64,000 bases of DNA from Halocaridina rubra (lineage: Eukaryota; Arthropoda; Malacostraca; Decapoda; Atyidae). Position 1 is the first letter of the stretch; every line of letters starts with the position of its first letter. Positions 10,335-21,936 of this stretch are shown piece after piece. The position numbers were made by a program, and so were the translations under genes. Location of the stretch: positions 16,001-80,000 of the forward strand of contig JAXCGZ010009490.1 of the NCBI GenBank assembly GCA_037179515.1. The letters are read 5' to 3'. The notes beneath the pieces are model-generated. The model was not told the origin of the DNA. It ran no database searches and saw nothing but the letters and a program-made list of their open reading frames with translations.

Positions 10335-13300
10335 ATGGATGAAGATGAAGAATATTTGCCAGAGTCTGCAGATTTGAACAAGATTGAAGAAGGACTGTAC
10401 TTAGGTAGAATGCTTTATAGTTTCTCTATTATTTACAAGAACTGATCAATAAGATAATATAGTAGGTGTAATTTTGGTGAAGTTTGCAATATATAATGAT
10501 TTATTTATACATATGAACAAGATATACTGAATTTAAGCTGACACTTTCCATATGCTTGTTGTTTACAATACATTCTCATGGAGTGTGCCAGATCCAGTAC
10601 ACTGTTATATCTCTCTCTCTTGATATAATATTTCAAGTACAGATGCTCCCCTACATACGAACAATCGAGTTATGAACTTTCGCAGATACGAACAAAATCC
10701 TACCCATTATCTACCCATGTACAGTATTTATGTATGTATTATTGTACTGTGCTGTATTATTATGTTATTACTGTATCAAAATTCATTAATACTGTATACT
10801 TTTTGTTTTATGTAGTAGTTAAGTGTCTTTAGCCTAAGTACTGTGCAGTACTGAATATGTATGTTCTGTACAGTTTTATAACTTAAACACAACTTACAAA
10901 AAATTCTACTTACGAATGGACTTTTGGAACTTAACTCATTCATAGTTAGGGTAGTGTTTTTACAGGGATTATTGTAGTGCATTTTACCTGCTAATTATAA
11001 AAGAATGTATGTAGATAGTATATGAATTCTTTTTAAAATGACAAGCAAGAGGAAATGTTTACTTTTTTAATGCTGTCCCTTTTAGGTGGCATATAAAGAG
11101 CTGGCAATAGTTTATTGTTTTAGAGCAATAGAGTTTTCTTTTTGGGGGGGGTTTGGTTTAATATGGAGCAGCTGTTTTGGTGCTGGTTGTTTGGGCACTT
11201 AACCCATTTGGCGACTGGCAGTTTGGTTCGTAAGTTTTTAGATTTTGAATACCTAAGCTAGCCTGACCTGACTTAACCATCTTTACAAACTGCATGGCGT
11301 CAAACGTCAGCATCCACTACATCATTGCTCAATTGTCCCATTTCATTTTTGTTATTTACATTGGAAGTTAAAATTCGAATGCTTGTGCATTATTTACCGG
11401 TTCTGTATGCACAGAGACCTTCCCATTGTAAAGTTACTGCATTTACAGGAAACATAACAGCAGCTTTAGATACGGATGTTCTGAAAAAATACCGCATTTC
11501 ACATATTTTGACTGTTGATTCCAAGCCTTTGCCTACAAGAATTACTGAATTACCTGGTATGAGCTTCTTGTACATCGAAGGTGAGAGAAACAAGCTATAA
11601 ATCAGAAACTGAAAAAAATCAGATGCAATAGTGTGATATGAAATTCATACTATATTTGAATATTGTTTTATCTGTATATGGTAGATATAAAGAGAACTGC
11701 GATAGTGCAGATGATTGAGCACTCGACTTGGAAAGCAACAGCCCTGTCTTCGAGCCCAAGGCAGAGTATTAGGAAAGGTATCCAGCCTGAATTCCCCAAG
11801 TCCAACATGTCTGTGTCCATTCCCATATTGGAGCTTAATTGTGACACATAAAATGGCAAACAACAGAATTCTAAGTATAAAAATTAATGAAACTAATTTT
11901 TCAGTTGATGACATATACACTGAAGATATTTTGTGTTACTTTGAAGAAGCCATCAAGTTCATAGAGGATGGGCAGCAGAAAGGAAGCACTTTTGTGCACT
12001 GGTAAATAAAAAGGTAAATACAGACGCTCCCCTACTTACGAACAACCGAGTTATGAACATTCTCAGATACAAACAAAAACCAACCCATTACCTACCCATG
12101 TATTAATGTATTTATTACTGTACTGTACTGTTTTATTACATTATCATCACTGTATCAAAATTTATTAATACTGAATATTTTATGATTTATGTAGTAAAGT
12201 GTCTTTAGCCTAAGCACTATGCAGTACTGCATATGTATGTATTGTACAGTTCTTTCTTTTTTACCTTATCACAACTTACGAACTATTCTACTTACAAAGT
12301 GACTTCTGTAACCTAATTCGTTCGTAAGTAGGGGAGTGTATGTATATTGTTTCTTAATTAATTTATATTTTTTTCACTTATAATGTTACATCATTCTTTT
12401 AATGCCTCACATGGCTCTTAGAGTTGTAAATTGAGAGCTACTTACTTCAGAAATAGTACGAAATTAATTGCTTTTGAAAGGTTGATACCAGGTATATATT
12501 TTAGATGTTGGAGGTTTAGAATGGGGGTACTCTGTGCATTCCTGTTTATTGCCGTAACAAAATGATATGTAATTTACAGTCTCATTACTGGGGGGACTGT
12601 GATAGTGCAGAGGTTAGAGTGTTCAACTCGGAAAGTGACTGACCTGTGCTCAAACCCACCACAGGGCATTAGGAAGGGCATCCAGCTGTATACCCCCTGC
12701 TCCAACTTGTCTATGTTCTCCTCCATAATGGGTATTAATAGTTACACAAAATGGTGAAACAAACACTGTCTTATTAATGTGTTTCATTAAAAGAGTAAGT
12801 CGGGATGGACAGTATGCCCAATATTATAAAGAGAGTACACCTTGATGAACATGAAGGTGTGCTGAGGTAAAGAATGAGAAATATGAAAGTAGATATTATA
12901 ACACTATAAACAGACATAGACTGAGTAATAATAATATTGTGGGTCATTTCTACATCAACTGTGGCTTTCGCTGAGGTGTCTGTAGAATTATTCCTAGTGT
13001 AAACATCTCAGTAAGTATTCTTCAAAGTAGTTGTAAGAAAAAATATTTTGTTCTATTTTTAAAAAGAATAATTTTCTCATGTTATGAAATTATGGTCCTT
13101 TGTCTATGCACAAAAACATATTTGTTACTTGAGGGTAAGTGGGCTGTAGATCCTTGTCCACTTACCCTGTGAGTGACCCAAGTAGGGCAGTGGGGGAGCT
13201 AAGAGGAGTGATCGAGATGTATTAGCTTCTTGTGAATGTGTACTTGACTTGGCCACAATCCTTACAAAGTGCTTTGCGGCCACTATATATGTGTATGTAT

Positions 13301-16300
13301 GTAAGCTGATTTCAGGTTATAAAGAAGCTTTGTAAACATATATAAGTTAAGGCTTTGTCAAATAGCTCCTTGATACTAATTAAATTACAACCTCCACAGT
13401 TACTTTGGAATGTCAAGAAGTGCTACCCTTGTCATGGCCTTTCTCATGAAGAAATATAAGTTAAACCTTGATGAAGCTCTAAATAGGTAAGAAATAGTAT
13501 AATATATATCTTATTCACAACACTACATATTACCTCATATTCATATAATATAATTTAAGTTTTCAATGCCCAATGTAAGATCGTTCAAAATAATTTTCTT
13601 GAAAGGAATCTATTTAGTGAATATTAGACACAAAAAACGTAAAATACATATAAAATTATAGAAGATAATCATACATGAGACTAATCATTATGAGATGCAA
13701 TGTACCATTCACTCAGTGAACTTGGTTTTTGTAGTAGTACTCTTCATATCTATGAAAACTACTTTTTATTGGAAGCCATTCTTATTTGTGGCCAAAAGAT
13801 TAGTTATGGCAGGCCCCAGAAATTATATTTTAAAAATTTTATAATGTTTTAGCTCTTTGCTAGTTAAATGGGTATATAAAAGCACATTCACCATTCTTAG
13901 AAAAATGAATAATATATAATTCTGAGTTCATTGTTGTGTCTGCTTAGAGTGAAAGAGAGGAGGCGCTGCATTGGTCCTAACCCAGGATTTTTGAAGCAGC
14001 TTCTCTTGTATCATAGCATGGGATGGCAAGTTATGGAAACAAACATTCAGTATAGATTGTACAGAATGGAAGGTGCTGGATTTTCTTTGAGATCATCCTA
14101 TTCAGTATCAAAAGGTTGGTATTAAATTTTGCTTGATACGCACTCTTATCAGAAAGGGGACCGTGGTAGCACAGTGGTTATTTTACTCGACTTGGGAAGT
14201 GACAGACCAATGTTCGACCCAGGCACGGGGTGTTGAAAGGGCATCCAGTCTTCATTTCCCAGCTCCAACCTGTCTGTGTCCACCCCCATAATGGGGATTA
14301 ATAGTGACAAAAAAAATAGCATTCTAAAGAGAATTATATATTATTGAAATAATTTTTAATGACAAACGTCATCTTATACCAAAGTAATGTACAGCAAGCT
14401 TACTAGCAATGTACATATAGTATTTTAGATTGTTACCATATTAATGAAAAAGGGGGCCACAGTAGCTGAGAGATGGAGCTCACAAGTTGAGAAGCGATTG
14501 ATACTAGTTCGAGCCTGCCATAGGGTATTAGGAAGGGCATCCATCCTTAATCCCCCATCTCCAACATGCCTGTATCCATCCCCATTCAAATATGGACTAA
14601 TTGTGACATAAAATGGTCTATCTGATAAGGTACTTCATTAGACTTTTCAGTCCTTTGGTTGATATTCAGTTATGTATTTTGTTATATACAGCAATCCCTC
14701 GCTATATCGCGATTCACCTACCGCGAATTATTGTGACACCAGGACGGGCCAAAAAATGATAAAATAAAACAGCCTTTATCGGGTCTGGACATGAAGATTA
14801 CATAAAGTAAAGAGAAACAGAGATGGAGAGTGTAATGACCTGTGGGATGTGAAGGGATTATAAGAGATGTGTAATGAATATCCAAGAATGTTCAGTGTAG
14901 CTGGTGCCATGAGCTAACCTACTACTGGATACATGTTTATTTTATATCGCAGATTTTCTGGGTATATGCTATTTTTGAGCACGAGGGTGCAAATGTTTTG
15001 CCGCCTCTGTATCAGCTGATGCACCCTCGCACGCAATTTCCTTGACGATATTATATCGAAAGTTTGTTTGCTGTTTGTTCTTAATGCTTTTTTCAATTCT
15101 CTTCATAATATTCGATCGCATTAAGCGGTAGAAGAGGAGGAGGATGCAGGAGAACAAACCTCTAACCAAAATGTTTTGCCGCTTCCGTATTAGCTGATGC
15201 TTATCACTATTCAGGCACAATATATTACTCATAAAATATTTATTTTCTCACCCTATTGTATTATTAATATTCCTTGGTTCTAAACATTATTCTATCTTCT
15301 TTATTTATCGATCATGCTGCACAAAATCTTAATGTAAACAAAATAAGCTGAGAGAAAAAGAAAACTATACAATTCGTTGCAAAGAAAACGTATATCATAC
15401 TGTACATGGGAATCTTAAATGAAATATATATATTCTCCACATGCCATTTCCCTGTTGATATTATATCGAAAGTTTATTTGCTGTTTCTTCTTAATGCTTT
15501 TTATCAATTCTCTTCCTAATATTCGATCGCATTAAGCGGTAGAAGAGGAGGAGGATGCGGGAGAACGAACCTTATCTGCAAACGTTTTGGCTCTTCTGTA
15601 TCAGCTGATATACCTTCGCACGCTATATCCCTGACGATATCATATCGAAAGTTTGTTTGCTGTTTGTTCTTAATGCTTTTTTCAGTTCTCTTCATAATAT
15701 TCGATCGCATTAAGCGGTAGAAGAGGAGGAGGATGCGGGAGAACGAACCTCTTTCTGCAAACGTTTAGGCGCTTCTGTATCAGCTGATACAAGGTCGCAC
15801 GCTATTTCCCTGACGATATTATATCGCAAGTTTGTTTTCTGTTTGTTCTTAATGCTTTTTTCAATTCTCTTCCTAATATGTGATCGCATTAAGCGGTAGA
15901 AGAGGAAGAGGATGCTGGAGAACGAACCTCTAACCAAAACATTTTGCCGCTTCTGTATCAGCTGATGCTTATCACTACTCAGGCACAATATCTCACTAAT
16001 GAAATATTTATTTACTCACCCTATTTGGGGTTTATCTCATTTTCAAGATTATAGTATTATTAATATTCCTTGGTTCTAAACATTATTCTATCTTCTTTAC
16101 ATATCGACTATGCTGCACAAAATCTTAATGTAAACAAAGTCAGCTGAGAGAAAAAGAAAGCGTATACAATTTGTTACAAGGAAAACGTATATCGTACTGT
16201 ACATGAAAAACTTATATGAAATATATATATTCTCTATGTGCTATTTCCATGACGATATCATATCGAAAGTTTGTTTGCTGTTTGTTTTTAATGCTTTTTT

Positions 16301-19300
16301 TCAATCTTCATAATATCACGTTCATATAAATTTACGCTTGCGAGCTGTTGTTAATAAAGTAAAGGGTGAGTTGTTAACAGTGCAGGGAGGGTTTACACAG
16401 TAAAGGTAAAAATAAATGTAAAATACTGTACCTGTAATAAATATGGTGCTCCTACTTCGCGAATTTTCACCTTTCGCGGCTGGTCCTGGAACCGAACCTT
16501 CGCGATAAATGAGGGAGCACAGTATATTCATCTTGGAAAAATTTATATGTTTGTTCTTACTCCCTTTATGATGATTTTTACTTCCTTAATGTCTTTTTTA
16601 TGTACTGTTGGATGTAAGACTAAATTAAAATTCGCGCATAGAATGTAATTACTTATCTTGGTTATTCTTTATGACATAGCAGTGATGGAAATTCCAAGAG
16701 AGTGAGTGAAAATCCATATTCAGTGATACATCTTAGCACTGTTGTTGTGTCAGTATCTAATAAGGTACTTTCTAATAAGGTTGTTATTGCCTATATATCC
16801 AGTACAGATTATGATAGTACATTCTGGGCATATTAGGGTGTCCTGCCTATTTCTTAACAAAAGGAATCAAGTGTGAACTATTTATGAATAGTTCAGAGCC
16901 TCTATTTGTATACAAAAGGTAATGAACTATATATATAGTTTCCTATTCAGAGTCATAGGTTAATATACTGGATATCTTGTTACTGTGACTTATAAAAAAA
17001 CATAAACATTGCTCTAGTGTTCCAGTGCCTGGTCTTGTTTGAGAAGCCTCCCTTCATTATGTGTTCTTGTGAATATGTTGGTGTTTGCCGTTTTATGCGT
17101 CCATATTAATCCCCATTACAAGGATGGAGACAGAGAGGTTGGAGCTTGGGATTTAAAGCTGGATGCCCGTCCTAATGCCCCTCGGTTGAGAATTTACTAC
17201 CTGTGCTCACGGGAAAGAGCCCTATGCTGGTAACTCCCTGTCCCCTAATCTGTTTCATTTTTACTCTGACATATCACATCTATCATTAAAACTATGAATG
17301 CATTTACTCTTCCCTCACTAAGAAAATTCCAATTATCAAGTATTCTTACACTAAAAGTGCTTCCTTATATCTTGCAAAGAAATTTACTTGCAAAGCTTCA
17401 AATATGACCTCTAGCTCTAGAGCCACCCACATCGCCAATGCTCTAACCACTGCGCTACTACGGCTCCTGTCATAGTGACTATATAAGGAATGCATGATTG
17501 TATTTTTCAGAGGGAAGCGTACAGTTTCTGGAGAAATTTCATGATCTAATTCAACCTGATCCAAGAACAACAACCTCAGAAAGTGATCCTGTGGCACTAA
17601 GATGCAGAACATGTAGGTACGATAAAATCATTGCATATTTATGGCAAATTTGCATTCGCTTTTTTGTTTTATTAAAGATATTCACTTTTCTTCTCTCACG
17701 TTATGTAATATTTACTTGAATCAACTTTCTGTGTAAACTGATTGAGAGGCTTGACCTGTAGTATTGGAGAGGATCGAAGAGGAATTCAGAAAAAATCTTG
17801 TGCAAGCCTCATGTTAAGAATTTCTTGGCTTGTTGCTATTTATGCTGCAGCAGACTATTAAGGAGAACATGTCTATAGTGAATTTTTACAGATTAACTGG
17901 GATATGTTATACTTTAATATTATATATGAATGCATTTACTTCTTATGGTGATATTCTGTGCTATTCTTTTTCTCTGTGAAGTAATATTATTAGGTACTCA
18001 TCTCATATCATTAATAGGCATGGCTGCGTGACAGTTTGCTGTTTTATATGTCACTCCCAAACCTCATTCAAATAGGGGTAGACACAGACTGGCTGGAGCC
18101 GGGGAATTAAGCTTGAACATCTGTTTGTCACTTCCTGAGTCGACACTAGCCAGCGAGCTGCATGATAGTAATTGGCTATATATTTCTACTGCCTGATAAT
18201 CCGTAATTTTATGCTGTACTGTATAATTGAACATGGATACCTTCTTGAGCCATTGTGGTCTGCTCACCAAATCAACATGTTTCAATTAAAAGAAGGGAAA
18301 AAAATTATTTTTGCCTACTTCGTGTTTACATGATCATGAGTATAAATACTTTTTGAACTTAGAAAACTTACTAAATTTATGTGTGATAAAGTGATCAAAG
18401 CACCAATTACTAATTCAAGGAAAATATGATCAATTAAGGCTTTGATAAAATAAAGATTTCGAAGTGCAAATAATAAACTCATAATTAAACAGACATGTCA
18501 CGCATTGGTCACTTTTTACAAAAAGTTAAAAGGTAGCTCAAGGTTCTTCCCTACTTATGAGTAGATATTAGGAAGTGGATATTGGCATACTTAGTAGAGA
18601 AATACAATGTGATGACATCAGTACAGAATTCGGACCTTGTAGAGATGAGTAACAGCCAGAACCCCTTGGAAAGTTAATTAACCCAGTAAACTGTTAGCAA
18701 AAGTTGGGAAAGGTTAGGTGGCTAGCATTGTAAATATGAATAACCCTAGAGTACCCTTAAATTCTTCTTCTTTGCAAGATCCCAGTATTCTCACTGTCCA
18801 TTCAAGCACTTGTGTTGAGCAAATGACTATTTTGCACTGAGAGCATTCATGATAGACTGAATGAAGGTAGTAAGCTAAAGCTGATTTTGAGAAGTGCAGA
18901 ATAACATATTTATGTATGTTTTTGCTTTATTTAGTTTAATTTTCAGTGTATTGATTGCACATTGTTTTGAAATTTTACAGTTTGATAATTCACCAAAAAT
19001 TTTGTATTTACAGATCAGGTTTAGTACGACAGGGTTCATTACTTCCTCATTGTCCTAAAGAAAGTCCTGGATGGAGCAATTCAGAATGGTCTGGAAAATC
19101 TGAAGCATTCTCTTTATGTGCACAGGGTATTTATACATTACCCATTGCATGGATGGGTGACATACTCAGTGAACTTCAGGGAAAGATTATGTGTCCAAAA
19201 TGCAGAGCTAAGATTGGATCATATGACTGGATTAAAGGTACCATTATATTTGTATGTAATAATATCACTGTCGGGGGCTACGGTACGCAGAGGATATAAC

Positions 19301-20071
19301 ATTGACTCAGGAGGTGACAAACCTGTATTGGAACCCACCACGGAAAGTTAAGAAGGGCATTCAGCTTTAATTCCTCTGGTCAAACTTGTCTGTGTCCAAC
19401 CCCGTTCGAATAGGGATTAATAATGACTTACTTCATGAAAGAAAAAAAAATATAATACAAAATATATCCTAAATACACCACTCGTGTTTAATATAGTCAA
19501 GAATTGCACAATATATAATAAGAAAAATATGGGTTTATTAGTTTTGAAGAATAATGACAGTGTATACACAACTCGATTTTTTCCTTTTTAAAACAATTAG
19601 ATATTTTATATGTGGTGTAAATGTTTTATGTAATTCATCTTCACAGGTTTACACAACAGAATGTGTGCACTACTTAGTATATATTTCACCATAATAAGGC
19701 TTGCACATTGTTTGGCTTTTGTATCAGTAGAGAGATATATAAAAATAACATATATAAAAGATACCGCAGTAGTATAGTGGTTAGAATACTAGACTCAGGA
19801 TGTGACAGGCACATGATTGAACCCACCACCTGGCCTTAAGAAGGACATCCAGTCTTCTTTCCACAGCTCCAATCTGTGCGTATTTACCACCATAATGTGG
19901 ATTAATATTGGCAAATAATATGGAAAAGATAAGTACTCATAAGATTATTAGAAAAGCCTAGAATTTGAGAATATTTTTTCTGTTTCAGGTCATCAGTGTC
20001 CTTGTGGAGCCAATATAAAACCTGCCTTCCATATCATTCCTTCAAAAATAGATAAATGTATATTTGGATAG
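10335..20071 (+). CDS. DUSP12: DUSP12-like dual-specificity phosphatase, copy A (8 coding exons)
   Basis: Exons read as 10335-10404, 11449-11580, 11905-12001, 13400-13486, 13948-14114, 17511-17616, 19014-19237 and 19989-20071. All junctions are GT-AG and phase-consistent, summing to 966 nt (321 residues plus stop), close to the usual DUSP12 length. The start ATG at 10335 is the first in the exon, which itself has an acceptor at 10305-10306, so a 5' UTR exon probably lies upstream. The N-terminal DSP domain carries the P-loop HCYFGMSRS with catalytic Cys100 and Arg106; a candidate general-acid Asp lies in the TEDIL segment. The C-terminal zinc-binding domain has Cys216/Cys219, His232-Cys233, CPKC (280-283) and CPC (298-300), the pattern of Yvh1/DUSP12. 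Family members dephosphorylate phosphoproteins, and yeast Yvh1 acts in 60S ribosome maturation; the role here is inferred. The introns carry several SINEs and MITEs and the 14.7-16.5 kb element. Confidence 0.93.
10640..10960. mobile_element. MITE-1 copy
   Basis: The left end CAGATGCTCCCCTACATACG is followed by AACAATCGAGTTATGAAC; the right end is an imperfect inverted match. TA flanks both sides. It lies in intron 1 of DUSP12 copy A. Confidence 0.75.
11693..11868 (+). mobile_element. SINE-A (tRNA-derived) copy
   Basis: Family structure: a tRNA-like head with an A-box (best seen at 14157 as TAGCACAGTGG) and B-box (GTTCGACCC), then a conserved body with AGGAAGGGCATCCAGCC, TTAATTCCCCAGCTCCAAC, CTGTCTGTGTCC and GGGATTAATAGTGACA, ending near ATAAAATGGCAAAC. 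The GGGCATCC motif resembles RTE-type LINE tails, which suggests RTE machinery mobilises it. This copy is complete and lies in an intron. Confidence 0.8.
12020..12342. mobile_element. MITE-1 copy with the best-preserved inverted repeats
   Basis: The left end CAGACGCTCCCCTACTTACG and the right-end reverse complement CATACACTCCCCTACTTACG match over most positions, with TA outside both. At about 323 bp with no ORF it is a typical MITE, in intron 3 of DUSP12 copy A. Confidence 0.85.
12591..12760 (+). mobile_element. SINE-A copy
   Basis: Near full length; head GATAGTGCAGAGG and body AGGAAGGGCATCCAGC are clear. Confidence 0.8.
13130..13290 (+). mobile_element. SINE-D family copy
   Basis: The shared core is TTACCCTGTGAGTGACCCAA, then GATCGAGATGTATTAGCTTC and a G-poor tail. 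The same core recurs at 38450, 53690, 57320 (-), 57760 and 59460 (-). The class is not certain because no clear pol III boxes are seen. Confidence 0.55.
14157..14318 (+). mobile_element. SINE-A copy with intact A- and B-box-like motifs
   Basis: TAGCACAGTGG fits the pol III A-box and GTTCGACCC the B-box, at tRNA-like spacing. Confidence 0.85.
14451..14618 (+). mobile_element. SINE-A copy
   Basis: Starts GGGGGCCACAGTAGC; the body AGGAAGGGCATCCATCC is intact. Confidence 0.78.
14735..14930 (+). mobile_element. SINE-B copy nested in the 14.7-kb DNA element
   Basis: TGTGACACCAGGACGGGCC, an A-rich run and TAAGAGATGTGTAATGAATA match the other family copies. Confidence 0.65.
14990..16320. repeat. 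~180-bp tandem units and larger duplicated block
   Basis: The units share TATCAGCTGAT, GACGATATTATATCG, AGAAGAGGAGGAGGATGC and GAGAACGAACCTC. Apparent short ORFs on the - strand here are only translations of the repeat. Confidence 0.82.
16525..17080. other. Intron sequence, nothing recognised
   Basis: Unique AT-rich intron of DUSP12 copy A. Confidence 0.5.
17083..17470 (-). mobile_element. SINE-A copy interrupted by a LINE fragment
   Basis: The SINE body lies at 17083-17190 and the tRNA-like head at 17434-17470 (reverse complement GTAGTAGCGCAGTGG), with LINE sequence between. Confidence 0.7.
17192..17433 (-). mobile_element. CR1/jockey-group LINE 3' fragment inside the SINE
   Basis: Matches the last ~240 bp of the LINE family, from the GGGAAAGAGCCC tail up to the coding segment for the C-terminal domain. 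It is 5'-truncated and degenerate. Confidence 0.75.
18035..18155 (-). mobile_element. SINE-A copy, decayed
   Basis: The reverse-complement body and part of the head are recognisable; the GGGCATCC block is altered. Confidence 0.55.
19273..19435 (+). mobile_element. SINE-A copy
   Basis: Lies 36 bases past the exon 7 donor of DUSP12 copy A. Head degenerate, body AAGAAGGGCATTCAGC recognisable. Confidence 0.72.
19760..19922 (+). mobile_element. SINE-A copy
   Basis: TAGTATAGTGG A-box-like head, body AAGAAGGACATCCAGTC. Confidence 0.72.
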
Positions 20072-20590
20072 TAACAGTTCTTGCAATTCTAACAATCTGT
20101 GTGATATTGTGAAGCTACTGTGTATTATTTGCAGGTTTTCCAAAAATCAGAATTGTTCTTTTGGACTAATAGCTTGCTTAAAAATGTGTGACTATATATA
20201 CACTGCCTAAACTAACATTAAAAACTGAATTCCCAGTTTTTTTGTTCATTGTTTGGCATGTCTGATTTTATTACTTGTCCACTTATACAATTGTTGGCAA
20301 TGTTATTCTGGTGGTATCTGTCTGTAATTTGTATACAGCTTAGAGAGCAAGAGGAGGATACATACATACAATAATGCGTATGCAAAGGCCGCAATCTCCA
20401 TAGTCAATGGGGTGGCTGAGTAAAAGCACATACACAATCACCAGAAGCCAATATACCAGTCACTCCTCTAAACTCCTATTAAAGAAGGGAGAATGGATAA
20501 TTTTGTAGGAATGATAATACTTATTAGAATAAGAGACGTAATAGGTATTGTAGAATAAAAATAGCTTTATAAATATCCAGTATTTGCATT
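20072..20590. other. 3' flank of DUSP12 copy A
   Basis: Probable 3' UTR and intergenic sequence. No strong poly(A) signal lies close to the stop; an AATAAAA occurs at about 20554. A piece at about 20385-20430 faintly resembles SINE-E. Confidence 0.35.
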
Positions 20591-20594
20591 TCCC

Positions 20595-20760
20595 TTCCTT
20601 TTGAATTCGCTAAGCGAGGAGGTAGTTAATGCTATCTCAATCCATAGTTTTAAGGACAGGTATGATAAGTATCACTTAGTACAAAATGGAATCGCTCCGG
20701 AGATGAGAAGATACGAGTTTTGGGCTCTTTCCCGTAAACACAATTAGGTAAACACACACA
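20595..20760 (+). mobile_element. LINE 3' terminal fragment
   Basis: The last ~150 bp of the CR1/jockey-group LINE, ending in CACAATTAGGTAAACAC and a short CA run. A second, longer copy in the same orientation starts at once after it. Confidence 0.82.
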
Positions 20761-20766
20761 CACAGG

Positions 20767-21580
20767 AAGATCTAAATAATCTGCATGAGTGGTCAGAAAA
20801 GTGGCTAATGAAATTCAATACTTCAAAATGTAAGGTAATGAGAATGGGTACAAGTGCAAGAAGGCCCAAGCTTGACTACTCGGTGGCTGGAGTACAACTT
20901 CAAGAGACAGAAAATGAGAGAGATCTAGGAGTAAACATACTGGCAGATTTGTCTCCAGAAATACATATAAATGGCATAGTAAGGGCAGCATATGCATTCT
21001 TATCAAATGTAAGGGTAGCCTTCAGGTACATGGACAAGGAAATGTTCAGAAATATTTATGTAACCTATGTGAGGCCAAAACTCGAATATGCAGCCCCCTT
21101 TTGGAATCCGCACTTGAAAAATCACATAGTTAAGCTTGAAAAAGTTCAAAGACATGCCACGAAACTGGTGCCAGAAATACGCAATCTCAGTTATGATGAG
21201 AGGCTGAGGGAATTAGACTTACCATCACTCGAAGCTAGAAGAGTGAGGGGGGATATGGTGACAGTCTTTAAATTCCTTCATGGTTATGATAGAGTGGATA
21301 GGGATCGATATTTTGATATGGCTGGCTCTAGAACTAGAGGTCATAGTTTGAAGCTTCGTAAGAAAACTTCTTCGCAGGATGTAAGGAAATACTTTTTCAG
21401 TGTAAGAGTAGTTGATAATTGGAATTGGTTAAGCGAGGAGGTAGTTAATGCTATCTCAATCCATAGTTTTAAGGACAGGTATGATAAGTATCACTAAGTA
21501 TAAAATGGAACCGATGAGGAGACGGGAAGATACGAGCTTTGGGCTCTTTCCCGTAAACACAATTAGGTAATCACAGAGTA
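20767..21580 (+). mobile_element. CR1/jockey-group LINE 3' fragment with open C-terminal RT region
   Basis: An open frame of 229 codons from 20808 to 21497 covers the part after the RT active site ([20 protein letters not shown] start) through the tail motifs [35 protein letters not shown] and TRGH to the natural stop. The 3' UTR ends in AATTAGGTAATCAC. It is 5'-truncated, so inactive, but the least decayed copy of this region here. Confidence 0.88.
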
Positions 21581-21582
21581 GT

Positions 21583-21935
21583 GACCCCAACCCACGAATG
21601 CCTGCACCCTTGAACAAACCAACCCTCAAACAAAATTTTGACCCCAACCCACTAATAAATTCCAACCCACAAACACGCATGTGTTGGCCAAGCCATCACG
21701 TGTCCCACTTGGCCGCTATCAGTTCTGCATTGGTGCCTGCGCTGTGTGGTTCTCTCTTGACCTGATCGTAGTTCTTGCTTATTTTCCATTGTTTTACTTA
21801 ACATAGCCCTTATTATGGGTCCTAAGAGAATTAAAAGTGTTAGTGATAGTGGCGTCAAACACCCCAGACGCAAAACAGTGGAAACGAAGAAAGAAATAAT
21901 TTCTAAACATGAAAATGGGGTGCGTGTCGGAATGG
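21583..21935 (+). mobile_element. Tigger/pogo-like transposon 5' end and transposase N-terminus
   Basis: Begins about AGTAGTGACCCCAACCC and reaches an ATG at 21814 coding MGPKRIKSVSDSG, KKEIISKHENGV: the start of the helix-turn-helix DNA-binding region also seen at 35063. It stops after about 40 codons, where the 1.4-kb repeat begins. Confidence 0.65.
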
Positions 21936-21936
21936 A

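Larger units (their letters stand above)
12000..13400 (+). other. Phase-2 intron splitting the catalytic Cys codon of DUSP12 copy A
   Basis: The exon ends in CAC TG at 12001 and the next begins with T at 13400. Splicing creates TGT (Cys100) of the HC-x5-R active site. Read straight through, the exon appears to end in His-Trp. Confidence 0.9.
14689..16522. mobile_element. TIR-like DNA element with internal repeats, intron of DUSP12 copy A
   Basis: The left end CAGCAATCCCTCGCTATATC and the right-end reverse complement CTGTGCTCCCTCATTTATCG share TCCCTC and TATCGCGA blocks and are flanked by TA, fitting a Tigger/pogo-type MITE. Inside, a ~180-bp unit with TTCGATCGCATTAAGCGGTA recurs at about 15110, 15524, 15702 and 15882. 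A larger block (about 14990-15420) is repeated at about 15900-16260. A SINE-B copy is nested near the left end (14735-14930). No transposase ORF. Confidence 0.72.

Noticed and set aside
11645..11920. ORFs overlapping the SINE at 11.7 kb on either strand
   Set aside because: They translate the SINE-A element; the real coding exon is 11905-12001.
14157..14230. Possible tRNA genes in the SINE-A heads
   Set aside because: A- and B-box-like motifs are present but the cloverleaf stems do not pair well, and every copy continues into the same SINE body.
14914..15988. Four similar ORFs on the - strand (MRSNIMKR-type)
   Set aside because: Repeated translations of the ~180-bp internal units of the DNA element; no family resemblance.
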